The notes under the pieces are model-generated. The model was not told where the DNA came from. It ran no database searches and saw only the letters and a list, made by a program, of their open reading frames with translations. The translations under genes and the position numbers were made by a program. From Gp6-AA40 sp036802945 (lineage in GTDB: Bacteria; Acidobacteriota; Vicinamibacteria; Vicinamibacterales; UBA2999): DNA of 20,247 nucleotides. This document shows, one piece after another, positions 1-6,337 of this stretch (its first letter is position 1; the number at the start of each line of letters is the position of its first letter). The stretch lies in the NCBI GenBank assembly GCA_036802945.1, contig DAIRVG010000108.1:1-20247 (forward strand), given 5' to 3'.

Positions 1-22
1 CGGCTTCCGCTTCGCCTTTTAG
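1..22 (+). CDS. 3' end of an outer-membrane beta-barrel protein gene (partial)
   Basis: Only the last six codons and a TAG stop (20-22) lie in the window. They read GFRFAF, an alternating aromatic/hydrophobic strand ending in phenylalanine, which is the usual C-terminal beta-signal recognised by the BAM machinery in porins and TonB-dependent receptors. The porin at 4973-6331 ends in a similar way (RFRFAM). A strong hairpin starts seven bases after the stop. The reading is inferred from very little sequence, so the family cannot be named. Confidence 0.4.
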
Positions 23-28
23 ACTCTC

Positions 29-60
29 GTGATGGCGGGTCCGAAAGGACCCGCCGTCAC
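29..60. terminator. Strong hairpin between convergent genes, likely terminator or mRNA end
   Basis: Bases 29-42 pair with 47-60 around a GAAA loop (43-46). There are 14 pairs, of which one (33/56) is a wobble, and the core GGCGGGTCC/GGACCCGCC is perfect. It lies between the stop of the gene at the left edge and the stop of the leftward soxD-like gene. There is no T-tract on either strand directly after the stem, so it may act in Rho-dependent termination or as a stabiliser of the 3' end rather than as a classical intrinsic terminator. Confidence 0.55.
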
Positions 61-139
61 ACGGTCGCACCAGCCGCTCGCAGCATGTCGACGTGCGGTT
101 AACCGCTACAAAACGTCGGTGGGCGGTGTGAGGCGTTAT

Positions 140-715
140 CTAGTAGGGGTAACCTCGAAGCCTTCGCGTCTTGGGCTTCCACTCAGGTAGGGAAGCGTAT
201 TCATCACCAATTGGCATCTTGACCTTCGGCAGACTCTGGGCGTCGAGTACCGCGTCCTCCGGGATGACATCGTTTATGTAGAGCAGATAGGCAGTCAGTG
301 CGTACACTTCATCGGCGGTCAGCGTCCCCTCTCTATTGAGAGGCATCGCGCGATTGATGTAATCCCATACCGTCGTCGCGAACGGCGACCGGATCGGCAG
401 TATTCGCCCCCGTTCCCAGGTGTCAGTCTTTGGGTCAGCTGTGCCTTTCAAACTGGGAGCTCTGCCCTCCCTCCCCATCTTCCCGTGGCATGCCGCGCAT
501 CCCTTCTCCACATAGAGCTCCGCGCCGTCCTTGGCGGTTCCGCGCCCCGGCGGGAGTTCCGCTCCGTCAGGACCGATGGAGATATCCCAGGCACGGATTT
601 CCTCTGCGCTCGGCACGCGTCCCACACCATACGTGGACGACTGCGCCAACACGGACGCTTCCAGGAGCAGTCCCCCGAGAAGCAGCGCACACGCGAGAAA
701 CCTATGCGTGCCCAT
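140..715 (-). CDS. SoxD-like monohaem cytochrome c, electron acceptor of the SoxC-like enzyme
   Basis: The protein has 191 residues with an N-terminal export signal (hydrophobic residues 8-24). The haem site is CAACH at residues 73-77 and the likely sixth ligand is Met124 in NRAMPL. The stretch WDISIGPDGAELPPGRGT (43-60) before the haem is typical of the N-terminal part of SoxD, the cytochrome subunit of sulfane/sulfite dehydrogenase SoxCD. Classical SoxD carries two haem domains in about 380 residues, but here only one is present, so it is closer in size to short partner cytochromes. I chose ATG 715. An in-frame ATG at 730 exists but would only add five residues before the signal. The gene starts inside the end of the upstream soxC-like gene (overlap 702-715), which indicates translational coupling. 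It probably passes electrons from the molybdenum site to the periplasmic respiratory chain. Confidence 0.8.
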   Translation of the reverse strand: MGTHRFLACALLLGGLLLEASVLAQSSTYGVGRVPSAEEIRAWDISIGPDGAELPPGRGTAKDGAELYVEKGCAACHGKMGREGRAPSLKGTADPKTDTWERGRILPIRSPFATTVWDYINRAMPLNREGTLTADEVYALTAYLLYINDVIPEDAVLDAQSLPKVKMPIGDEYASLPEWKPKTRRLRGYPY

Positions 716-1958
716 TGAGCACGCTCCCATCGCTGGCGATCCGCCACGGCTGAATGGTGTTGTCCAGCCCGGGCACCTCGCCCAGGGGCACGTTGAAGAA
801 CTTGGCGACCTGGGCTCGCGTCGGTTGCACCGCTCCGAGTTCGTCCGTGCAGCGCGAAAGCAGGACGGTCTCTTTTCCGTCCCAGTTCCAGGGGCAACCG
901 AACCTCGTATGCGCCATCCGCTGAGCGGTTCCCTTGATCTGGGCGTCCATCCAGTGCTTGCCGTCGTCCGTGGAGACCTCCACCCTGCGGATAGCTCCGC
1001 CACCTGACCAAGCCAGGCCGCTGATCTCGTAGAAACCTTTGCCGGGCAGCTGTTGTCCGGCGGACGGGTACGTGATGACCGATTTCGGTCCGACCTGATA
1101 ACCCAACGCGGTCTCCTTCTCGTCCTGACGAAGGTGGCCGTAGTCGTTGTAGTTCATGTAGTACCGGTCCACGAGCTTGATTCGCCGCACATACTTCGTT
1201 GAGAAGATGCCTTCGAAGCCGGGAACCAGCAGCCGGAGCGGAAAACCCTGCTGGGGCCGCACCGGCTCGCCGTTCATGCCATAGGCCACGATCACGTCGT
1301 CCAGGGCCTTGGCGACCGGCATGCTTGACGCGCCCTTCACTTCCTCAGCCCCTTCCGCAACGAACCAGGATGCTCCGCCTTTCACGCCGCACTCTTTGAG
1401 CAGCGTAGACAGGAGGACTCCGGTCCATTCGGCGCAGCTGGTCATTCCGTGCGATTCCTGAACGTTCTTGGCCCTGGGCGTCGACCGGTTCCCCGCGCAC
1501 TCGATGAAATGAAGGCGCGTGACGGAAGGCAGGCGCTTCAAGTCCTCCATCGTAAAAGTCAGAGGACGGTCCACCATGCCATGGATCATGAGGCGGTGCT
1601 CTTGGGGATCGATGTCCGGCAGGAAGGAGCCACGCGTCGTCGCCACGTAATGGAGCGAGGATGGCGTGATCACGCCCACCGAATCCTGAAGCGGGGTCGC
1701 CACATGAAAAACGAGCCCGAAGGAATCGGGCGAAGGCCTGCCGCCGTGGGGTATGCGTACCGAGGTCACGAAACGTGAGCGGTCGCCGTAAGCGATCAGC
1801 TCCTTGCTGCCCTTGATCATCGCTCCGGATGCTCGTGTTTGGCCTCCGGATGCTGGCGTTTGGCCGCTCGCGGGCGCTACTGCTCCCAAGGTCAAACCAC
1901 CGGCCAACGCGGCGCCGCCTTTTAGGAATTCCCTTCGATCAGGTCGTTTCGAACCCAT
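702..1958 (-). CDS. soxC: SoxC-like molybdopterin sulfite/sulfane dehydrogenase, Tat-exported
   Basis: The protein has 418 residues and opens with a twin-arginine signal (DRREFLKGG, residues 7-15), as expected for a folded cofactor enzyme sent to the periplasm. The sulfite-oxidase fold follows. HFIECAGNRS holds Cys154, the expected molybdenum ligand, and the dimerisation domain covers about residues 285-400 (ISGLAWSGGGAIRRVEVSTD). These features and the cytochrome partner fit SoxC, which oxidises sulfane sulfur or sulfite to sulfate and reduces a cytochrome c. ATG 1958 is chosen because AAGGAG stands just upstream and the signal begins there; the open frame reaches 2045 without a better start. 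No soxXYZAB genes are in view, but the contig stops 130 bases upstream, so their absence cannot be claimed. A stand-alone sulfite dehydrogenase role is the alternative. A 21-bp duplication lies in the linker after the signal. Confidence 0.85.
   Translation of the reverse strand: MGSKRPDRREFLKGGAALAGGLTLGAVAPASGQTPASGGQTRASGAMIKGSKELIAYGDRSRFVTSVRIPHGGRPSPDSFGLVFHVATPLQDSVGVITPSSLHYVATTRGSFLPDIDPQEHRLMIHGMVDRPLTFTMEDLKRLPSVTRLHFIECAGNRSTPRAKNVQESHGMTSCAEWTGVLLSTLLKECGVKGGASWFVAEGAEEVKGASSMPVAKALDDVIVAYGMNGEPVRPQQGFPLRLLVPGFEGIFSTKYVRRIKLVDRYYMNYNDYGHLRQDEKETALGYQVGPKSVITYPSAGQQLPGKGFYEISGLAWSGGGAIRRVEVSTDDGKHWMDAQIKGTAQRMAHTRFGCPWNWDGKETVLLSRCTDELGAVQPTRAQVAKFFNVPLGEVPGLDNTIQPWRIASDGSVLNGHA
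1823..1864. repeat. 21-bp tandem duplication in the soxC-like linker
   Basis: The units 1823-1843 and 1844-1864 match at 19 of 21 positions. They keep the reading frame and encode two copies of a heptapeptide (QTPASGG, QTRASGA) between the Tat signal and the catalytic domain. The linker is probably flexible, so the duplication should be neutral. Confidence 0.7.
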
Positions 1959-2012
1959 CGGTCTCTCCTTCGAAGATGAGGCTACCTGGAAATCGCTTCC
2001 CGCCGGGTCGAA

Positions 2013-2018
2013 AGTATA
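2013..2018 (-). promoter_or_regulatory. Possible -10 box for the soxC-soxD-like pair
   Basis: On the minus strand this reads TATACT, one base from TATAAT, and would start transcription about 45-50 bases before the soxC-like ATG. The only TTGaca-like hexamer upstream (TTGGAC, 2037-2032) is 13 bases away, which is too close for a standard sigma70 promoter, so the call is weak. Confidence 0.28.
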
Positions 2019-2089
2019 CGCTGATCTCGGGGTCCAATCGAGCACTGTCCTGAGTGCCCTTGGACCTCGCTTGTCACGCTTTGCAGCAT

Positions 2090-2189
2090 NNNNNNNNNNN
2101 NNNNNNNNNNNNNNNNNNNNNNNNNNNNNNNNNNNNNNNNNNNNNNNNNNNNNNNNNNNNNNNNNNNNNNNNNNNNNNNNNNNNNNNNN
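2090..2189. other. Assembly gap of 100 N
   Basis: The run is exactly 100 N, the usual placeholder for a gap of unknown size. It falls upstream of the soxC-like gene and downstream of the cupin gene. Genes may be missing here, and the two sides should not be treated as proven neighbours. The short sequences flanking the gap (1959-2089 and 2190-2221) show no gene. Confidence 0.99.
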
Positions 2190-2221
2190 CCGATTCCGCC
2201 CGCGTGACGTGCTCGATCCAG

Positions 2222-2845
2222 TCAGCGCGCTGTGCTACGAGCGATCGCGGGGTTGACGTAGCCGGCGGGCAGTACGTGTTGGGCATCGATGCGAACAACG
2301 AGATAGTTCATGTCGCTCTCGACGGCGCTGAACCAGTGGGCGACGCCAGGCGGAATGACGATCACGTCGCCCGGTCCGACCCTGCGGCTATGACCGCCGC
2401 GGATCGACGTCCCGCCAGTACTCGGACCGACCAGCACCTTCACCGTGTTGCCGTCGGAGGGTGAGGGCGTTGGTTCGAGCATCTCGCCGCCAGTGACGAA
2501 CGTTCCGGCCCCGTCGATGATGTGATAGACCTCGGTCACCTGCGCGTGAGAGATGGCCGTTTGTTTCGCTTTCGCCGCGCGATGCAGCACGCCGACCGCG
2601 ACGTTGTATGTGCCGATGTCGACGACACGGATCTGCTGATCTGTGACGGCATCGGTCGGCGCGGTCTTGATTGTCGCGCGGATATCGGCGTTGGTGATGT
2701 CGACGGCGGGCCGCTGAGGGGTTCCAGACTGGGAACGCGTCACGGCCTGTGCCGTCACAAACAGCATGGCGGGGATGACGAGCAGTGTTCGCCGCATTGT
2801 CCCGCATGGGATTCGTACGAAGGGCGTGACGCCGGATTCGTTCAT
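2222..2845 (-). CDS. Secreted single-domain cupin protein, function unknown
   Basis: The protein has 207 residues with a hydrophobic signal (MRRTLLVIPAMLFVTAQAV, residues 17-35) and one cupin barrel. Motif 1 is around residues 100-120 (SHAQVTEVYHIIDGAGTFVTGG, with His100, Glu105 and His108 as possible metal ligands). Motif 2 is around 157-172 (VGPGDVIVIPPGVAHWFS, with His170). The fold is clear, but cupins range from enzymes to binding proteins and the substrate cannot be read. ATG 2845 has a good ribosome site (AAGGGAG, nine bases upstream). ATG 2797 would begin right at the signal but has no clear site, so the 16-residue extension is kept with some doubt. A small inverted repeat lies just upstream. 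The gene is divergent from the TolB/FlgO-type gene. Confidence 0.8.
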   Translation of the reverse strand: MNESGVTPFVRIPCGTMRRTLLVIPAMLFVTAQAVTRSQSGTPQRPAVDITNADIRATIKTAPTDAVTDQQIRVVDIGTYNVAVGVLHRAAKAKQTAISHAQVTEVYHIIDGAGTFVTGGEMLEPTPSPSDGNTVKVLVGPSTGGTSIRGGHSRRVGPGDVIVIPPGVAHWFSAVESDMNYLVVRIDAQHVLPAGYVNPAIARSTAR

Positions 2846-3162
2846 CTTCTATCTCCCTTTTCTGAAATTTCCGATTTCACGTCTTTGATGGGCACTAGGC
2901 TACACCCGTGCGATAGCGTCGGGCCGAGAGATCCTCGCTGGGATTGCGATCCCGTAAACGACGGCCGCCGAAGGACCCGCTCGCGCAGTTGTGTGCCGAA
3001 AGCGCATAGCTCGCTGCTTCCTCAGGTAGAACAATGGCGCCAGAGGCAGGAAAGTTACAGCCGTGGCGTCAGCGCTGAGAGAACCTTGCGGCGCGAGGAA
3101 TATTCTTTGCAATTCTGGCGGCCTCAGCTGGTCCATTAGGCCCAGATCGCAGAGAGGATTTG
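2846..3162. other. Divergent intergenic region, 317 bases, no gene seen
   Basis: This stretch separates the leftward cupin gene from the rightward TolB/FlgO-type gene and should hold both promoters. Besides the inverted repeat at 2863-2879 and the ribosome site GAGAGG near 3152-3157, I see no convincing promoter pair. Open frames crossing it lack protein-like composition. Confidence 0.5.
2863..2879. promoter_or_regulatory. Inverted repeat upstream of the cupin gene, possible operator
   Basis: TGAAAT (2863-2868) and ATTTCA (2874-2879) form a perfect six-base inverted repeat with a five-base spacer, directly upstream of the cupin ribosome site. Its A+T content differs from the GC-rich surroundings. 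It could bind a dimeric repressor. A repeat this short can occur by chance. Confidence 0.25.
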
Positions 3163-3864
3163 ATGGGTGAGTCTCCATTGAGCGGGTCGAACGAAGAGCC
3201 TGAGAGCACCGACATCCCGCATGAGAAACAAGGCAAGAAGCGCAAAGTACGGTCGGTCTGGATTGCCTTCGTCGGCAGAGTAGTCGCGCAGTTCGTCGGC
3301 TCCGCCGCGACGATCGGGCTTGGCCTGATGCTCCTTTACAAGTACGAGCCGCGATCACAGGCCAGCGTTCCCAGCGCACGAGGTCCCATCATCGCCGATT
3401 CGGCGGCTGTACCCGTCAGATCGAAGCCCGTCCACGACGATCTCTCTCTGGCGGTACTCCCCCTCCTCAACTTCTCAGCGGGAGACCGACAGCAGTACGT
3501 CGCCGACAGCATGACGGAAGTGCTGACCACCGACCTCGCGCAGCTTCGCTGGCTGCACGTCGTCTCACGGACGTCGGCGGCGAGCGTCGCGGCACAAAAG
3601 CGGGCCGCCACGGAGATCGCGGCGTCGCTTGGCGTTCACTACATCCTGGAAGGATCGGTGACGCAGGCGAACGGGCGGATGCGGATTACTGCGCTGCTGA
3701 TCGATGCCTTTCGCGACGAGCACGTCTGGGCACATCGGTATGAGCGTGCGACCCAGGACGTCCTCGCGACTCAGGAAGAGGTTGCGGCAGCGATCGTGCG
3801 GGACCTGACAGCTAAGCTCGCGCAGGACGAAGGCGACGCCCCGATCTCGCGAACCGGACGGTGA
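3163..3864 (+). CDS. Membrane-anchored TolB/FlgO-type domain protein without TPRs
   Basis: The protein has 233 residues: a charged cytoplasmic N-terminus, one membrane helix (about residues 32-58), then a domain starting SLAVLPLLNFSAGD (95-108) with YVADSMTEVLTTDLAQL, VVSRTSAAS, LGVHYILEGSV and HVWAHRYER. This is the TolB-N/FlgO-like module that usually sits between a winged-helix regulator or protein kinase domain and a string of TPRs in Acidobacteriota and relatives. Here neither an output domain nor TPRs are present, and the 33 bases after the stop leave no room for them. The module is probably extracytoplasmic. ATG 3163 follows GAGAGG at a suitable distance; a TTG lies directly before it. 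It may be a pared-down anchor or the remnant of a larger regulator. Its function is unknown. Confidence 0.75.
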   Translation: MGESPLSGSNEEPESTDIPHEKQGKKRKVRSVWIAFVGRVVAQFVGSAATIGLGLMLLYKYEPRSQASVPSARGPIIADSAAVPVRSKPVHDDLSLAVLPLLNFSAGDRQQYVADSMTEVLTTDLAQLRWLHVVSRTSAASVAAQKRAATEIAASLGVHYILEGSVTQANGRMRITALLIDAFRDEHVWAHRYERATQDVLATQEEVAAAIVRDLTAKLAQDEGDAPISRTGR

Positions 3865-3877
3865 GATGCCCGTTTCG

Positions 3878-3891
3878 TCGCGACCCCGCGA
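3878..3891. terminator. Small hairpin between convergent stops
   Basis: TCGCG (3878-3882) pairs with CGCGA (3887-3891) around a four-base loop, between the stops of the TolB/FlgO-type gene and the convergent phosphoesterase gene. The stem is only five pairs and has no T-tract, so the assignment is tentative. Confidence 0.22.
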
Positions 3892-3897
3892 GCGCAC

Positions 3898-4845
3898 TTA
3901 GTGACATACACCAGTGCCAGAATCTGTAAACGCCTCGCCCTGTACTGGGATGAACGCCCACGTGTATCCATCGTTCTGCAGGGTGAACGCCGCAACCCCC
4001 CAGACGCTGGCGACGACTTCACTGTTGAGCGCGGCCCGCCTGACTGTGGTTGGGGAGCTCCCGCCAGTCCCGACCGTGAACTGCCGTATGCCTTTGGCGG
4101 AGTCGAGCCGTCCCTCCGGTGTCTGCGGGGCAAAACGTTCGTAGACATGGTCGTGGCCGTTAATCACGATGTCGACGTTCATCGTGTACAGGACGCGCCA
4201 CAGCTCCAGCATGTCCGGATTCGGGCCGTTGGTACCGGAGCTGAACAGAGGGCGATGCCAATAGACCGCGGTGCATCGGTGTTGGCTCGTTGCGAGCTGA
4301 TCGCGGACCCATTGCAGCTGCGCAGAGCCCACGCCGATCGGCACTTCACTGTTGACCGCGAGTACGAGCCATGTCCCGAGCGTATAGCTGTAGTAACCGA
4401 GGCTGGACGGACCGGCACTTGCGCCGAAGTACTCGAAGTACCCCGCGGCGCCGGCCGTTTGGTACTCGTGGTTTCCCGGTACCGGTCTCGTGCGACTGCG
4501 ATGCCGTCCCCACGTAGGGTCGTAGCAGTTGCGATAGTCGCTCGCACTGCCTTGCATGTACGCATTGTCGCCAGCCGCGAACACAGTGCCGGAGATGCCA
4601 TCAAGGAGCTTTGCCGTCTGTTCCGAACCAGACAGGTCGCACCGGGCGATGTCGCCTGCGCCCACCAGCACAGGTGCCGGACCAAGCGCGCTCGTCGACA
4701 GTGCTGCAACGCTCGAAATCAAGGAAGGTGCTGCTGGACTCACCGAACCGATCTCGCTGCCGCCGCAGGAGAGAGACGCGCCAACGAACGTCAGGACGAC
4801 CAGCCGATGAGCTAGTCGTCCGGTCGATATGGGTAACTGTGGCAA
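3898..4845 (-). CDS. Secreted purple-acid-phosphatase-like metallophosphoesterase
   Basis: With the start used here the protein has 315 residues. It carries the calcineurin-type metal motifs in order: GDI (Asp65), GDNAY (Asp93, Tyr96), GNHE (Asn125, His126), YWHRP (His195) and GHDH (His229, His231). The pattern with GDxxY is that of purple acid phosphatases, which release phosphate from monoesters. The open frame runs up to 5121, but that part is antisense to the porin gene and includes its repeat. No ATG occurs before residue 97, so a non-ATG start is needed. TTG 4845 is preceded by GGAAAG eight bases upstream and gives a normal signal (hydrophobic 15-25) ending at Cys27, which could be a lipoprotein cysteine although the preceding residues fit the lipobox poorly. 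The gene is divergent from the porin and CotH genes. Confidence 0.82.
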   Translation of the reverse strand: MPQLPISTGRLAHRLVVLTFVGASLSCGGSEIGSVSPAAPSLISSVAALSTSALGPAPVLVGAGDIARCDLSGSEQTAKLLDGISGTVFAAGDNAYMQGSASDYRNCYDPTWGRHRSRTRPVPGNHEYQTAGAAGYFEYFGASAGPSSLGYYSYTLGTWLVLAVNSEVPIGVGSAQLQWVRDQLATSQHRCTAVYWHRPLFSSGTNGPNPDMLELWRVLYTMNVDIVINGHDHVYERFAPQTPEGRLDSAKGIRQFTVGTGGSSPTTVRRAALNSEVVASVWGVAAFTLQNDGYTWAFIPVQGEAFTDSGTGVCH

Positions 4846-4972
4846 TGCAGTTGCTTTCCGGATGCTGACATTCAGTCGCGGCGCGAAGGGCAGACACCTG
4901 CGCCCAAACTGACCAATCGTGCGCCGAAACCCTTTCGATTGAGTGGGAAGGCGAATTCTACTTGAGGTGTAT

Positions 4973-6331
4973 GTGATCTGCAAGGCGCTCGCTGTGATTG
5001 GAGTGATGACGCTCTTCCTAAGCCATCCCAGCTCCGCGCAAGAGACGACGACCCAGCCAGCCGAAAGGCCAGAAAAAGCCGACACGACCAAAAAAGAGCC
5101 GGAAAAGACCGACACGACCACGAAAGAAGCGTCGAGCGACGCTACGAAGCGGGAGTGGAGACTCTCCTGGGAGAACCGTCCGTCGGTGCGTTACGGGGAC
5201 CTCGTGCGCATTGACGTCCGGGCACGCTTCATCGGCGACGTGCGCGGCTCCGACGCATCGCTCGAGGAAAGCGACACGTCCCGCCTCGATATCGCCAGGC
5301 GCCGCGTGGGTGCGACGGGGACCATCGCCCGCGTGGCGGACTTTCAGATCGAACGCGAGCTCGCGAGCGCACGCGGATGGCGCGATGTGTATGTGAATTA
5401 TCGCGGGTTCGACCACGTAGACATTCAGGGGGGACAGTTCAAGCTGCCCTTCGGACTTGACGAGAACACGAGCTCCGCGAACCTCGATTTCGTCTACCGC
5501 TCCCGGGCAGCGGCGTTGTCACCAGGTCGCGATCCCGGAGTTATGGCTCACGGACGCGTTCGAACGCTGCACTATGAATTAGGCCTATTCGCTCGTGACG
5601 GCGACAACGCCCGTGGCAACGACACGCAGCGCGTGTCCGGAGGTTGGACGGCCGCAGCCCGACTGGTCGCGCAGCCTTTCAGATCGTTTACGTCGGTGCT
5701 TGAAGATTTCCAGGCTGGCGTCGCGTACACGTCGAGCGATGTCCCGGCGGGGATCGCCGATCTTCGCGGGGACACGGCGTTCGGCCAGCCGTTCTTTCGT
5801 CCGGAGTTTGCCGTCCAGGGCACGCGTCAGCGGGTCGGCCTCGAGATGCGCTGGCGCCCAGGGCCGTTCTCGATGCAGTCTGAATTGGTCCGCCTGTCGA
5901 ACGAACGGCGTGGACAAAGCGTCGAGGACACGGACCTGCCACCGCTCGTCGCGACCGCGTGGTACGTGCACGGTACGTGGCTCGTCACAGGAGAGCAGAA
6001 AACCAGAGGCGCGGACGAGCCGAGACGTCCGCTCTTCGGCGGCGGCTTCGGTTCCGTTGAAATTGCGGGGCGCGTCGAGGCCGTTCGCCTTTCCAGCATA
6101 GGCACCGGACTGCCGTCGAGGGGCCCGCGCGCAGAGACAATCCTGCCGCACAGCGATCGCGTCGTCACGCTCGGTGTCAGCTGGTCCCCGAACCGATGGG
6201 TGAGGGTGCAAGCCAACCTCGTGCGCGACACCGTTTCGATTCCTGCGGGAGCCTTCGCCTCAGGTCCATTCGTCGACGGCACATCGTCCTCGTTCTGGAG
6301 TCGTGTGGTGCGGTTCCGATTTGCCATGTGA
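4973..6331 (+). CDS. Phosphate-selective porin O/P family outer-membrane channel
   Basis: The product has about 452 residues. A signal peptide ends near SHPSSAQ, then a charged linker with a repeated decapeptide (PEKxDTTxKE, about residues 33-52), then a beta-barrel. The section ARRRVGATGTIARVADFQIE, followed by VYVNYRGFDHVDIQGGQFK and LPFGLDENTS, is characteristic of the OprO/OprP porin family, including the conserved GQFK-PFG turn. The last strand is VVRFRFAM, which ends in Met rather than the usual Phe. The family includes phosphate and polyphosphate channels, but many members have other or unknown specificity. The start is uncertain. GTG 4973 has GAGG a few bases upstream and opens a normal signal; GTG 4943 and 4967 are alternatives. 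The CotH-like gene follows after six bases, so they are almost certainly cotranscribed. Confidence 0.82.
   Translation: MICKALAVIGVMTLFLSHPSSAQETTTQPAERPEKADTTKKEPEKTDTTTKEASSDATKREWRLSWENRPSVRYGDLVRIDVRARFIGDVRGSDASLEESDTSRLDIARRRVGATGTIARVADFQIERELASARGWRDVYVNYRGFDHVDIQGGQFKLPFGLDENTSSANLDFVYRSRAAALSPGRDPGVMAHGRVRTLHYELGLFARDGDNARGNDTQRVSGGWTAAARLVAQPFRSFTSVLEDFQAGVAYTSSDVPAGIADLRGDTAFGQPFFRPEFAVQGTRQRVGLEMRWRPGPFSMQSELVRLSNERRGQSVEDTDLPPLVATAWYVHGTWLVTGEQKTRGADEPRRPLFGGGFGSVEIAGRVEAVRLSSIGTGLPSRGPRAETILPHSDRVVTLGVSWSPNRWVRVQANLVRDTVSIPAGAFASGPFVDGTSSSFWSRVVRFRFAM
5069..5128. repeat. Two 30-bp repeats encoding PEKxDTTxKE in the porin linker
   Basis: Units 5069-5098 and 5099-5128 encode PEKADTTKKE and PEKTDTTTKE. 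The segment lies between the signal peptide and the barrel and is highly charged, so it is likely to be flexible and periplasmic. Confidence 0.7.
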
Positions 6332-6337
6332 GCACTG

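Noticed and set aside
140..1003. Long 287-residue version of the SoxD-like frame
   Set aside because: The extra N-terminus is antisense-like and out of phase with the soxC-like coding sequence that covers the same bases; the export signal begins at 715.
3901..4815. 304-residue plus-strand open frame opposite the phosphoesterase
   Set aside because: The minus strand has all five phosphoesterase metal motifs; the plus frame has no domain.
4943..5121. Extension of the phosphoesterase frame upstream to 5121
   Set aside because: It is antisense to the porin gene including its repeat, has no domain and no ribosome site. The signal peptide and metal motifs all lie after 4845.
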